From: Enhydrobacter sp.
GTDB lineage: Bacteria; Pseudomonadota; Alphaproteobacteria; Reyranellales; Reyranellaceae
Direction: 5' to 3'
DNA length: 64,000 nt
Assembly (NCBI GenBank): GCA_025808875.1
Contig: CP075528.1
Location: 3,904,473-3,968,472 of the forward strand
The stretch's first letter is position 1; every line of letters begins with the position of its first letter. Both the position numbers and the translations under genes were made by a program. Shown here piece by piece: positions 45,509 to 55,574 of the stretch. The notes under the pieces were generated by a model. That model was not told the origin of the DNA. It saw only the letters and a program-made list of their open reading frames with translations, and ran no database searches.

Positions 45509-47106
45509 GCCGCCTTGCCGAGATCCTCGCCGGCCAGGGCGCGCTCGATCAGGCGCACGACGTTGTCGCGGCCATAGAGCTTGATGAAGGCGCCCATGCG
45601 CGGGCCCTGCTCGCTGCCCAGCAGCACCTCGTAGAGGGTCTTGAACCACTGGCGCAGTTCTTCCTTGGCGAAGTGCCGCTTGCCGGCCTCGTAGACCTCG
45701 TTCTGGATGAACTCGGCGCTCTCGCTCTCGGGGATTCTGCGCAAGGTGTCGGCGAGATCCTGCAGCGCAATGCGCTCCTGGCCGGTGGGCAGGCGGAACT
45801 TCTTCGAGGCCTTCACGAAGTCCTGGTAGTAGGCGACTGCGCCGGCCAGCAGCTTGTCGAGATAGGGCGCCGATTCGGGCGTGGCGCCCGGCATGTAGCG
45901 GCGCAGGAACTGCCACAGCACGTCCTTGTCCTCGGTGTTCGCCACGCCGGCGAGGTTGAGCAGCATGCCGAAGCCGACGCCGCCCGAATGGTAGTCGACC
46001 GGCTTGCCGTCGTGGATGTGCCATGCGGCATTGTCGATCGCCTTGGCCGGTTCCTCGGCCGGCATCTTCTCGACTGCGGCGAGATAGTCGTCGACGGCGC
46101 GCGGGATCACGTCGAAATAGAGCCGGCGCGCGCGCCGCGGCGCCTGGTACATGTAGTAGGCCAGCGATTCGGGGGTGCCGTAGCGCAGCCACTCCTCGAC
46201 CGAGAGCCCGTTGCCCTTGGACTTTGAGATCTTCCTGCCGTCCTGATCGAGGAACAGCTCGTAGTTGAAGCCGTCGGGCGGCGTGCCGCCCAGCACCTTG
46301 ACGATCTTCGCCGAGAGTTCGGCCGACGGGATGAGATCCTTGCCGTACATCTCGTAGTCGACGCCCAAGGCGAACCAGCGGCCGGCCCAGTCGGCCTTCC
46401 ACTGTAGCTTCACATTGCCGCCGGTCACCGGCGTCTCGACCGTCGAGCCGTCCTCGTCGCGATAGACGATGGTGCCGGCATCGGGATCGGTCTTGATGAC
46501 GGGCACCTGCAGCACGCGGCCCGACTTCGGACTGATCGGCAGGAAGATCGAGTAGGTCTGCCGCCGCTCCTCGCCGAGGGTCGGCAGCATGATCGCCTGC
46601 ACCTCGTCGTAGTGCCGCAACATGGCGAGCAGCATCGCGTCGAAGCGGCCCGACCTGTACCAGTCGGTCGCCGACTGGAACTCGTACTCGAAGCCGAACG
46701 AGTCGAGGAACGCGCGCAGCCGCGCGTTGTTGGCCGCACCGAACGACGGATGCTCGTTGCTGAACGGATCCGGCACCGCGGTGAGCGGCTTGCCGAGGTG
46801 CTGCGCCAGCATCTCCTTGTTGGGCACGTTGTCCGGCACCTTGCGCAGGCCATCCATGTCGTCGGAGAAGCAGAACAGTCGCGTCTTGACGTCGGAGAGC
46901 CGCCGGAAGGCCTGGCGCACCATGGTCGTGCGCACCACCTCGGCGAAGGTGCCGATATGCGGCAGGCCCGACGGACCGTAACCCGTCTCGAACAGCACGT
47001 AGCCCTTGGCCGGCGTCCTGCCGCCCGTGCGGGCAACGAGCTTGCGGGCTTCCTCGAAGGGCCACGCGCGCGCGGCCTCGGCAATGGTGCGATCGATGAC
47101 TGGCAT
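45505..47106 (-). CDS. lysS: Lysyl-tRNA synthetase, class I
   Basis: Charges tRNA-Lys. It is the class I (archaeal-type) enzyme kept by alphaproteobacteria; 533 residues. The catalytic motifs are GLPHIGTF (HIGH equivalent) and KISKSKGN (KMSKS equivalent), and the anticodon-binding helical domain follows. The ATG at 47106 (MPVIDRTIAEAARAWPFEEA) is the conserved start. It is divergent from the MFS gene. Confidence 0.95.
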   Translation of the reverse strand: MPVIDRTIAEAARAWPFEEARKLVARTGGRTPAKGYVLFETGYGPSGLPHIGTFAEVVRTTMVRQAFRRLSDVKTRLFCFSDDMDGLRKVPDNVPNKEMLAQHLGKPLTAVPDPFSNEHPSFGAANNARLRAFLDSFGFEYEFQSATDWYRSGRFDAMLLAMLRHYDEVQAIMLPTLGEERRQTYSIFLPISPKSGRVLQVPVIKTDPDAGTIVYRDEDGSTVETPVTGGNVKLQWKADWAGRWFALGVDYEMYGKDLIPSAELSAKIVKVLGGTPPDGFNYELFLDQDGRKISKSKGNGLSVEEWLRYGTPESLAYYMYQAPRRARRLYFDVIPRAVDDYLAAVEKMPAEEPAKAIDNAAWHIHDGKPVDYHSGGVGFGMLLNLAGVANTEDKDVLWQFLRRYMPGATPESAPYLDKLLAGAVAYYQDFVKASKKFRLPTGQERIALQDLADTLRRIPESESAEFIQNEVYEAGKRHFAKEELRQWFKTLYEVLLGSEQGPRMGAFIKLYGRDNVVRLIERALAGEDLGKAA

Positions 47107-47168
47107 GGAATGGGCGAAACTAGGGTATTTGCCTCGTCCGCGCCACCGCACCAAAGTGCGCGGCGAGC

Positions 47169-48254
47169 ATGAACAAATCGCCCGTCCTCGTGGCCCTTGG
47201 CGGTCTTCTCGCGATGGCCATCGGCATCGGCATCGGCCGCTTCGTTTACACCCCGATCCTACCGGCGATGGTCGAGGCGCTCGGCCTCAGCAAGAGCGAG
47301 GCCGGCCTGCTCGCCTCGGCCAACTTCGCGGGCTATCTCGCCGGCGCGCTGGTCGCCATCCGCCCGCTGCCCGGCTCGCGCCGCGCCTGGCTGCTGGGCG
47401 GGCTGCTCGCCACTGCCCTGTCGCTCGCCGCCATGGGCATGACGACATCGATGGCGGCATTCCTGGCGCTGCGACTGATCGCCGGCGTGACCGGCGCCTT
47501 CACCATGGTCTTCGCCTCGGGCCTGGTGCTCGACCGGCTGGCGGCGACGGGGCGCGGCGGCCTGTCGTCCGTGCACTTCGCCGGCGTCGGGGCGGGGATC
47601 GCGGCCTCGGCCGCCATCGTCGCACCCTTCGCCGACTGGCGCGACATGTGGTTCGCCAGCGCCGCCCTCGCCGGCGCCGCCCTCCTCGCCGTCGCCTGGC
47701 TCGTTCCGGCCGACACGACCGGCACGCGCCGCGCGGTAGCGACGGACAAGGTGCCGGCGGCGCTGGTCGTCGCCTACGGGTTGTTCGGCTTCGCCTACAT
47801 CATCACCGCCACCTTCATCGTCGCCGAAGTGCGCGGCACGCCTGCGATCGCCCGCCTCGAGCCCGTGATCTGGGTGCTGTTCGGCCTGAGCGCGGCGCCG
47901 TCGGTGGCGCTGTGGTCGAGCCTCGCCGCCCGCTGGGGCGCCCTGCGCACCTTCGCGATCGCCAGCTTCATCGAGGCCGTGAGCATCGCCGGCTCCGTGC
48001 TCTGGGTGAGCGACGTCACCATCGTCGCCGCCGCGATCCTGGTCGGCGGCACCTTCATGGGCATGACCGCCCTCGGCCTGCTCGCCGCGCGCGGCCACAT
48101 CGCGCTGATGACCGCCTCGTTCGGACTGGGCCAGATCGTCGGACCGGTCTTCGCCGGTTATCTCTACGACCTCACCGGCAGCCTGACCTTGCCGTCGCTC
48201 GCCGCCGCCGCCGCGCTCGTCGCGGCGGGCGCGCTGGTCGTCCGGCTCAGGTGA
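47169..48254 (+). CDS. YbfB/YjiJ-family MFS transporter
   Basis: A 361-residue carrier with 11-12 hydrophobic segments. It opens with GLLAMAIGIGIGRFVYTPILPAMVEALGLSKSEAGLLASANFAGYL, the YbfB/YjiJ signature. The substrate is unknown. The 3' end overlaps the convergent FAD oxidoreductase by 8 bp. Confidence 0.9.
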   Translation: MNKSPVLVALGGLLAMAIGIGIGRFVYTPILPAMVEALGLSKSEAGLLASANFAGYLAGALVAIRPLPGSRRAWLLGGLLATALSLAAMGMTTSMAAFLALRLIAGVTGAFTMVFASGLVLDRLAATGRGGLSSVHFAGVGAGIAASAAIVAPFADWRDMWFASAALAGAALLAVAWLVPADTTGTRRAVATDKVPAALVVAYGLFGFAYIITATFIVAEVRGTPAIARLEPVIWVLFGLSAAPSVALWSSLAARWGALRTFAIASFIEAVSIAGSVLWVSDVTIVAAAILVGGTFMGMTALGLLAARGHIALMTASFGLGQIVGPVFAGYLYDLTGSLTLPSLAAAAALVAAGALVVRLR

Positions 48255-49440
48255 GTGCCTTGCGCGCCTGCTCGGCCGCACGCAGCCCCGACCCGTAGGC
48301 GCCGACGAGCGTGCCGTCCGCCGTGGAATCGCCGGCGAAGAAGATGCGCTCGTGGTGCGCCGCCGCGAGCGCGGCGGCCGGCGGCCGCACCGGCCAGGCG
48401 CCGAGCGCATGGGGATCGAGGCCCCAGCGCGTCGCCTGCGAACCGGCATGGGCGAAGCGCACCTCCTTGCCGAAGAGCTCGGCCAGCAGGGTGAGAGCGT
48501 GGGCGCCCGCCGCGCTCGCGCCCTGGCGCTCGAGCTGCGACGCCGCCTCGCCGGCCACGAACAGGATGGCGGCCTCCCGGCCCTGCGGCCGCAGCAGGAA
48601 GTCGACCGCCCGTCCCGCCTTGCCGAGGCTGAACACCCGGGCGTTGGCCGGCGCTTCCATCACCCGGCGCGAGAAGGCGAGCGCCACCTTCATGTACGAG
48701 GCGGTCCTGAGCCCGGCCAGCGCCTCGCGCCGTGCGGCGGACAGCGGCGGCGCGAAGCCGGGCCCGTTGGCGAGCACCGGCGCCGGCACGGTCACGATCG
48801 CGGTCCGCGCCCGCACGTCGCCCGACGTGGTGACCAGCAGCACGAGCCGGCCGGTCGAATCGATGCGCACGACGCGGCTGCCGAGCGTCACCGGCACCTT
48901 CGCCGCCCACTGCCGCACGAGCGGGGCCATTCCCTCGGCGAAGCTCTGGTCCTGGGCGAAGGGCGTCGCGCGCGCCAGTTCGGCGAGCGCCAGCACCTCG
49001 AGCGGATCCTGGCGCATCAGCAGGCGGAAGGGGTCGATGCCGGGCGCCGCCTGGCCGACCTCGGCGATGCGCGCCCTCAACGCCGTCAGGAGCTTCTCGT
49101 AGCGATCGTACTGCGCGCGATCGAGTTCCTTGCCGCCCAGCATCAGCGCCTGCGGGCCGGACGACACGGGTCTGCCGCCGAGCGCGCGCGCGAGCGGCCC
49201 CGGCTCGAGGAACTGCGCACCGTGGTCGAAGGGGAAGCCGAGCCCCGGATCGGTGAACACCCGCCCGCCGATGCGCTCGCGCGCCTCGATCACCACGACG
49301 CTCCGCCCCGCCGCCATCAGCGCCCGCGCCGCCGCCAGCCCCGCGATGCCCGCGCCGACGATGGCGACATCGGACTCGACCGCGCGGGCCGGCGTTGCCA
49401 GCACGCCCAGCGTGCCGGTCAGGAGGAGACGACGCCTCAT
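48247..49440 (-). CDS. FAD-dependent amine oxidase
   Basis: A 397-residue flavoprotein with an N-terminal signal-like segment (RRRLLLTGTLGVLATPARA). The Rossmann motif is VAIVGAGIAGLAAARAL, followed by EARERIGGRVFT and the C-terminal FAD motif IFFAGDSTADGTLVGAYGSGLRAA, typical of flavin monoamine oxidases. It would act in the periplasm or membrane on an unknown amine. The ATG at 49440 is used; the frame stays open upstream through the helicase gene, but only as a shadow. Confidence 0.9.
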   Translation of the reverse strand: MRRRLLLTGTLGVLATPARAVESDVAIVGAGIAGLAAARALMAAGRSVVVIEARERIGGRVFTDPGLGFPFDHGAQFLEPGPLARALGGRPVSSGPQALMLGGKELDRAQYDRYEKLLTALRARIAEVGQAAPGIDPFRLLMRQDPLEVLALAELARATPFAQDQSFAEGMAPLVRQWAAKVPVTLGSRVVRIDSTGRLVLLVTTSGDVRARTAIVTVPAPVLANGPGFAPPLSAARREALAGLRTASYMKVALAFSRRVMEAPANARVFSLGKAGRAVDFLLRPQGREAAILFVAGEAASQLERQGASAAGAHALTLLAELFGKEVRFAHAGSQATRWGLDPHALGAWPVRPPAAALAAAHHERIFFAGDSTADGTLVGAYGSGLRAAEQARKALT

Positions 49441-49502
49441 TGCAACCGCATAGTATGTTACCTGCCTGTTGATGGACGTCATCGTGTCACCCCCTCTCCT
49501 AA

Positions 49503-49575
49503 CCTCTCCCCCTATCGGGGGAGAGGAACATGCGGGGCTGACCTTCTTTCTCCTCTCCCCCGTTAGGGGGAGAGG
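49503..49575. repeat. Paired palindromic intergenic element
   Basis: Two copies of CCTCTCCCCC-N4-GGGGGAGAGG (49503-49526, 49552-49575) stand 25 bp apart. They are flanked by CCCCTCTCCT (49491-49500) and GGGGAGAGGGGG (near 49577-49588), so the whole unit can also fold as a larger nested palindrome. This is a REP/MITE-type intergenic element. It ends at the helicase start. Confidence 0.85.
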
Positions 49576-49590
49576 TGGGGAGAGGGGGCG

Positions 49591-52335
49591 GTGAAGGCTG
49601 GCTGGCCCGCCCTCGTCGCCACCGCGCGCGGTGCGCTGTTCCTGTCGGAGGACGGCACGATCGAGCGGCTGGCGGCGCCGCCGCCCGCAGTCGTGCCGCT
49701 GGTGGTGCATGCGCCCGACACGGCGGCGCGGCTCGGCCTGGAGACGATCGAGGCGCGCGACCTGCTGGAGCTCTTCGCCTTCGTTCGGCCGGCGAGCTTC
49801 TGCCTGCCGACGCCGCGCGGCCTCGCCGAGGCGCTCGACGTCGCCGGCGACGACGAGCTGGCCGCGCTGCCCCGCATCGCCCGCGCGCTGATCGACGAAC
49901 TCGAGGACATGGCCGCCCTCGCCTCTCCCGAGCTGAAGGAGACCGCGCTCGCCATGGCGCGCGGCGGCTGGCGCTGGGGACCGGAAGTGATCGCCGCGCT
50001 CGGCATCGGCGAGCCCGCGAAGAAGCCGCGGCCGCTGGCCGGGCTCGATGTCTGGCGCCTGCTGCCGCAATGGGAGGAGCCGCCGCCGCAGCCGCAGCCT
50101 TCCGCCACACCGGTCGAGCCGCGCGAGGCGCGGCTCAGGCTGGCGCAGATGGTGTCGGCCGGGCCCAACATCGCCGAGGCGCGACCGACCCAGAGCGACT
50201 ACGCCTCGGCGGCGAGCGAGGCCTTCGCGCCGCGCGAGGAGGAGGACGAGCCGCGGGTCGTGCTGGTCGAGGCCGGCACCGGCGTCGGCAAGACGCTGGG
50301 CTATGTCGCCCCCGCCTCGCTGTGGGCGGAGAAGAACGGCGCGCCGGTGTGGATCGCCACCTACACCCGCAACCTGCAGCGCCAGATCGACGTCGAGCTC
50401 GACCGCCTGCACCGCGATTCGGCGGAGAAGCGCCGCCGCGTCGTCATCCGCAAGGGCCGCGAGAACTATCTCTGCCTGCTGAACTTCCAGGAGGCGGTGA
50501 GCCGCGCCGGCCTGCAGCCCGAGAACGCGGTCGGGCTCGGCCTGCTCGCGCGCTGGGTGCTCGCCTCGCGCGACGGCGACATGGTGGGCGGCGACCTGCC
50601 CGCCTGGCTGATCGACCTGCTGGGCCGCGGCCGGGTCACGCGGCTCGCCGACCGGCGCGGCGAGTGCATCTACTCCGCCTGCGAGCACTACCGGAAGTGC
50701 TTCGTCGAGCGCACCATCCGGCGCGCCCGCACCGCCGACATCGTCATCGCCAACCACGCGCTGGTCATGATCCAGGCGGCGATGGGCGGGCTCGACGACG
50801 CCACGCGCCCGCTCCGCTACGTGTTCGACGAGGGCCATCACCTGTTCGACGCCGCCGATGGCGCGTTCGGCGCGCATCTGAGCGGCGTCGAGGCCTCCGA
50901 CCTGCGCCGCTGGATCCTCGGCGCGGAAGGACGCCGCGGCAGCCGCGCGCGCGGGCTGGAGCGGCGCGTGCAGGATCTGCTGGGCGAGGACCAGGAGGCG
51001 CAGTCGGCGCTGCGCCGCCTGCTCGACCTGGCGCGCCGCCTCCCCGCGCCGCAATGGCAGACGCGGCTCGCCGACGGCACGGTGCTCGGACCGGCAGAGG
51101 AATTCCTCGCCCTGGTGCGCCAGCAGGTGCGCGCACGGGCGAGCGGCGAGGACCAGGGCTTCGGCCTCGAATGCGACGTGCGGCCGCTCAATCCGGGACT
51201 GATCGAGGCGGCCGACGCGCTGGCCGCGCTGTTCGAGCAGATGCTCCAGCCGGTGCGCCGCCTGCGCGCGGCGCTGCGCCAGAAGCTCGAGGCCGACGCC
51301 GACACGCTCGACTCGGGCCAGCGCGGCCGCATCGAGGGCGTGGCGCGCTCGCTCGCCAACCGCTGCGAACTGACGCTCGAGGCGTGGCGCGGCATGCTGC
51401 GCGGCCTGCACAACGACCCCGACCCGGCCTTCGTCGACTGGTTCGCCATCGAGAAAAGCCAGAACCGCGAGCACGACGTCGGCATGTTCCGCCACTATCT
51501 CGACCCGACCGAGCCGTTCGTGAACGCGGTCATCAAGCCGGCGCACGGCGCGGTCATCACCTCGGCGACCCTGCGCGACAGCCTCGGCCTGCCGGCCCCC
51601 GCCAACGACGAGGCGCAGGCCGCCCTCGCCGATTGGACGTCGGCAGAGGCCCGCACCGGCACGCGCCATCTCGCCGCGCCGGCGATGCGCGCGGCGATGG
51701 CCTCGCCCTTCGATTATCCAGCGGCGACGCGCGTGCTGATCGTCAAGGACGTCAGGCGCGACGACGCCGAGCAGGTGGCGGCGGCCTACCGCGAGCTGTT
51801 CCTCGCCGCGAGGGGCGGCGCGCTCGGCCTGTTCACCGCCATCGGCCGGCTGCGCGCGGTGCACCAGAGGATCGCGACGGCACTCGAGGAGGCCGGCCTG
51901 CCGCTCTACGCCCAGCATGTCGGCGGCATGGACGCGGCGACCCTGGTCGACATCTTCCGCGCCGAGGAGCATTCCTGCCTGCTCGGCACCGATGCGGTGC
52001 GCGATGGCGTCGACGTGCCCGGCCGCAGCCTGCGCCTGATCGTGTTCGACCGCGTGCCGTGGCCGCGCCCCGACATCCTCCATCGCGCGCGCAAGGCGGC
52101 GTGGAAAGCCGCAGGGGCCGGCGCCAACGCCTACGACGACATGCTGGCGCGGCTCCGGCTCAAGCAGGCCTACGGCCGCCTGATCCGCCGCGCCGACGAC
52201 AGGGGCGTGTTCGTCATGCTCGATTCCCGCCTGCCCAGCCGCCTGCTCGGCGCCTTCCCGGCCGGTGTGAGCATCGAACGGGTCGGACTGGCCGAGGCGA
52301 TCGACACGGTGCGCGGCTTCCTGGGCGAGGGGTGA
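49591..52335 (+). CDS. DinG/XPD-type ATP-dependent DNA helicase
   Basis: A 914-residue superfamily 2 helicase. Walker A is VEAGTGVGKTLGY and the Walker B box is DEGHHLFD, so DEGH replaces DEAH. FeS-type cysteines occur in NYLCLLN and GECIYSACEHYRKC. C-terminal motifs include VITSATLRDSLG, LLGTDAVRDGVDVPG and LKQAYGRLIRRADD. The first 170 residues are an unassigned N-terminal domain kept in alphaproteobacterial homologues. The start is GTG, with the ribosome binding site (GGGGAGAGG) inside the preceding palindromic element. Confidence 0.9.
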   Translation: MKAGWPALVATARGALFLSEDGTIERLAAPPPAVVPLVVHAPDTAARLGLETIEARDLLELFAFVRPASFCLPTPRGLAEALDVAGDDELAALPRIARALIDELEDMAALASPELKETALAMARGGWRWGPEVIAALGIGEPAKKPRPLAGLDVWRLLPQWEEPPPQPQPSATPVEPREARLRLAQMVSAGPNIAEARPTQSDYASAASEAFAPREEEDEPRVVLVEAGTGVGKTLGYVAPASLWAEKNGAPVWIATYTRNLQRQIDVELDRLHRDSAEKRRRVVIRKGRENYLCLLNFQEAVSRAGLQPENAVGLGLLARWVLASRDGDMVGGDLPAWLIDLLGRGRVTRLADRRGECIYSACEHYRKCFVERTIRRARTADIVIANHALVMIQAAMGGLDDATRPLRYVFDEGHHLFDAADGAFGAHLSGVEASDLRRWILGAEGRRGSRARGLERRVQDLLGEDQEAQSALRRLLDLARRLPAPQWQTRLADGTVLGPAEEFLALVRQQVRARASGEDQGFGLECDVRPLNPGLIEAADALAALFEQMLQPVRRLRAALRQKLEADADTLDSGQRGRIEGVARSLANRCELTLEAWRGMLRGLHNDPDPAFVDWFAIEKSQNREHDVGMFRHYLDPTEPFVNAVIKPAHGAVITSATLRDSLGLPAPANDEAQAALADWTSAEARTGTRHLAAPAMRAAMASPFDYPAATRVLIVKDVRRDDAEQVAAAYRELFLAARGGALGLFTAIGRLRAVHQRIATALEEAGLPLYAQHVGGMDAATLVDIFRAEEHSCLLGTDAVRDGVDVPGRSLRLIVFDRVPWPRPDILHRARKAAWKAAGAGANAYDDMLARLRLKQAYGRLIRRADDRGVFVMLDSRLPSRLLGAFPAGVSIERVGLAEAIDTVRGFLGEG

Positions 52336-52963
52336 CGATTCGGCGGATAGCGCACGCCGCCGGCCCGACCAGCCGACGTCCGACCTACAAGACGCGCGCA
52401 ACATCGTTACAACCTGGCGGTGGTTGGCGGAGGCGGTGACGGTCGACGCGGCGGCCAGCTCCAGATGTTGTGTGAGGGGACATGTGGACGTTCGGTCCGT
52501 CTTTGCCGGGGTCCCGTTCGCCCTTTGGGGAGGCGACTCGGGAAGCAATGTGGAACGCGAACGACATGATCACACGCTACGTCAGGTGCGATCGCAGAAT
52601 CGAATCTGGTCCACCGGGTCGGTTCGCGGCCTTGATCCTCCACGCAAATTTTTCCACCGGTGAACCAAATTCGAATCTCTCCTCGCGCTCTGCCACTTCT
52701 ATGCGCGCTCGTCCTTCGGGTCGTAGCCAACAGAGCGCGTTAGAGTCACAGGTAACAAGGAGATGCGTTGAGCACGTCAACGCCACGGCGAACATGGCCG
52801 CGAATCACCGCAGCGGGGTCGGCGACAACATGCGCGATCCCGACAAGCGCGTCGCCGAACGCGCCAGCGCGTTCACGCTGAATCAGGGTCCGCGGGCCAC
52901 CGAACAACCGCCCCCGGGGCCGAGACCTTCCCCCACCCTATGGTCACGCATGCGACGGCGGGT
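52336..52963. other. Non-coding 628-bp gap between the helicase and groEL
   Basis: No convincing gene. Short open frames are poor in composition and lack good starts. The segment holds an imperfect inverted repeat (52596-52678) and a patch resembling a tRNA 3' end (TTCGAATCTCTCC...TGCCA, 52670-52698). That patch lacks a pairable T-stem on its 5' side, so it is not a tRNA. A possible AAGGAG-to-TTG start near 52758 yields only about 35 residues. Confidence 0.6.
52596..52678 (-). repeat. Long imperfect inverted repeat downstream of groEL
   Basis: The left arm is 52596-52617 and the right arm 52657-52678, about 22 bases each, with 19 positions matching. Two of the three mismatches become G-U pairs if the minus strand is transcribed, which is the groESL direction. 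The loop is about 39 nt. It could be an RNA hairpin past the groESL transcript or a small-element remnant. Confidence 0.55.
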
Positions 52964-54592
<1,629 letters not shown>

Positions 54593-54632
54593 GATTCTTG
54601 TTCCTTGTCTGAGCTTTGAATGCCGGAGGGCT

Positions 54633-54947
54633 TTACGCTGCCTTCTTGGCCATGGCCGGGCTGTCGATGACGCCCATGATGTCCGTTTCGCTCATGATCA
54701 GCAGATCCTTGCCGTCGAGCCTGATCTCGGACCCGGACCACTTCCCGAACAGGATGCGATCGCCCGGCTTGACGTCGAGTGGCACCATGGCGCCGCTCTC
54801 GTCGCGGGCACCGGGACCGACGGCGACGATCTCGCCCTCCATCGGTTTCTCCTGGGCGGTGTCGGGAATGATGATCCCGCCCGTCGTCTTGCCTTCGGGA
54901 TCGACACGGCGAACGAGCACGCGATCGTGAAGCGGCCTGAATTTCAT
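54633..54947 (-). CDS. groS: Co-chaperonin GroES
   Basis: A 104-residue GroES with the start MKFRPLHDRVLVRR, the mobile loop GKTTGGIIIPDTAQEKP and the roof/beta region GDRILFGKWSG. It caps GroEL. The ATG at 54947 is the conserved start. No CIRCE element (TTAGCACTC-N9-GAGTGCTAA) is seen upstream; the leader carries a different inverted repeat. Confidence 0.97.
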   Translation of the reverse strand: MKFRPLHDRVLVRRVDPEGKTTGGIIIPDTAQEKPMEGEIVAVGPGARDESGAMVPLDVKPGDRILFGKWSGSEIRLDGKDLLIMSETDIMGVIDSPAMAKKAA

Positions 54948-54980
54948 GGCGTTTCTCTCCAATTTTCGGGGGCGTCTGAG

Positions 54981-54999
54981 GCGAGCGCTCAGCGCTCGC
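54981..54999. promoter_or_regulatory. Inverted repeat in the groESL leader
   Basis: GCGAGCGC-TCA-GCGCTCGC is a perfect 8-bp palindrome with a 3-base centre, 34 bp upstream of groES. It is not CIRCE-like (spacer 3, not 9). It could be an RNA stem or an alternative operator. Confidence 0.45.
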
Positions 55000-55109
55000 A
55001 ATGCAACAGGTGGTAGAGAGATGGTGATCCTTGATCAGTGAGCTTGAGGATGCTCACGGTGCATCGTGTTCATGCTCAGGATCGATCAGCGAGTGCGCAA
55101 AGTGCGCCG

Positions 55110-55328
55110 TCAAAACTGCTTGCCTTGCATCCAAGCGTCGACGTCGCGGTCGGCCTGCTCTGCCGAAATGCTGGACCGCGTTTTGATCATTGAGCTCAGC
55201 TGTCCCCTGGTTTTGATCGTCGAACAATCGAAGTTCGTCAGGAACTTCCATTTTTGCTGGGCATCCTTCATGTAGCCCGCTTTGCGTGCCACGACATCGG
55301 CGGCCTCACCGCCCTGAAAACCGAACAT
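55110..55328 (-). CDS. Small CsbD-like stress protein
   Basis: A 72-residue protein with the segment AQQKWKFLTNFDCSTIKTR followed by GQLSSMIKTR and the ending SAEQADRDVDAWMQG. The spacing and ending resemble CsbD-type general stress proteins, but the match is partial. GGAG sits about 7 bases before the ATG. It lies just upstream of groES on the same strand. The following gap, 55329-55574, shows no gene I can support. Confidence 0.6.
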   Translation of the reverse strand: MFGFQGGEAADVVARKAGYMKDAQQKWKFLTNFDCSTIKTRGQLSSMIKTRSSISAEQADRDVDAWMQGKQF

Positions 55329-55574
55329 GATTGGCTCCGGAGAGCTGGCATTCCCAGGGAAACGTCCATCCGGGATGGTCGAAAGCTCTCGATCTTTTCG
55401 ATGTGGCCCTTCCGAGCCCGTACTTCAAGCAGACCGGACATAACAAGCCACAGTTGTGAACGGCACGGCCGCCCAAACCCAGAAGCACCGAGCGGGGGAC
55501 ACAGACGCTTGACCATGCCTTTCTGCCCGCTCACGCGCGACGCAGTAGCCGCCTCACTCGCTCGCGGGCAACGG

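Noticed and set aside
48247..52548. A 1433-codon minus-strand frame
   Set aside because: Only 48247-49440 matches a family (amine oxidase); the rest is the antisense of the helicase, open because of high GC.
52670..52698. tRNA 3'-end-like sequence TTCGAATCTCTCC...TGCCA
   Set aside because: The bases before the loop cannot form the T-stem and no cloverleaf can be built; at most a remnant or attachment-site relic.
54948..55109. CIRCE operator before groES
   Set aside because: No TTAGCACTC-N9-GAGTGCTAA or close variant; only a different palindrome is present.
55268..55534. An 88-codon minus-strand frame before the CsbD-like gene
   Set aside because: Uneven composition, overlaps the CsbD-like start, no ribosome site and no recognisable motif.
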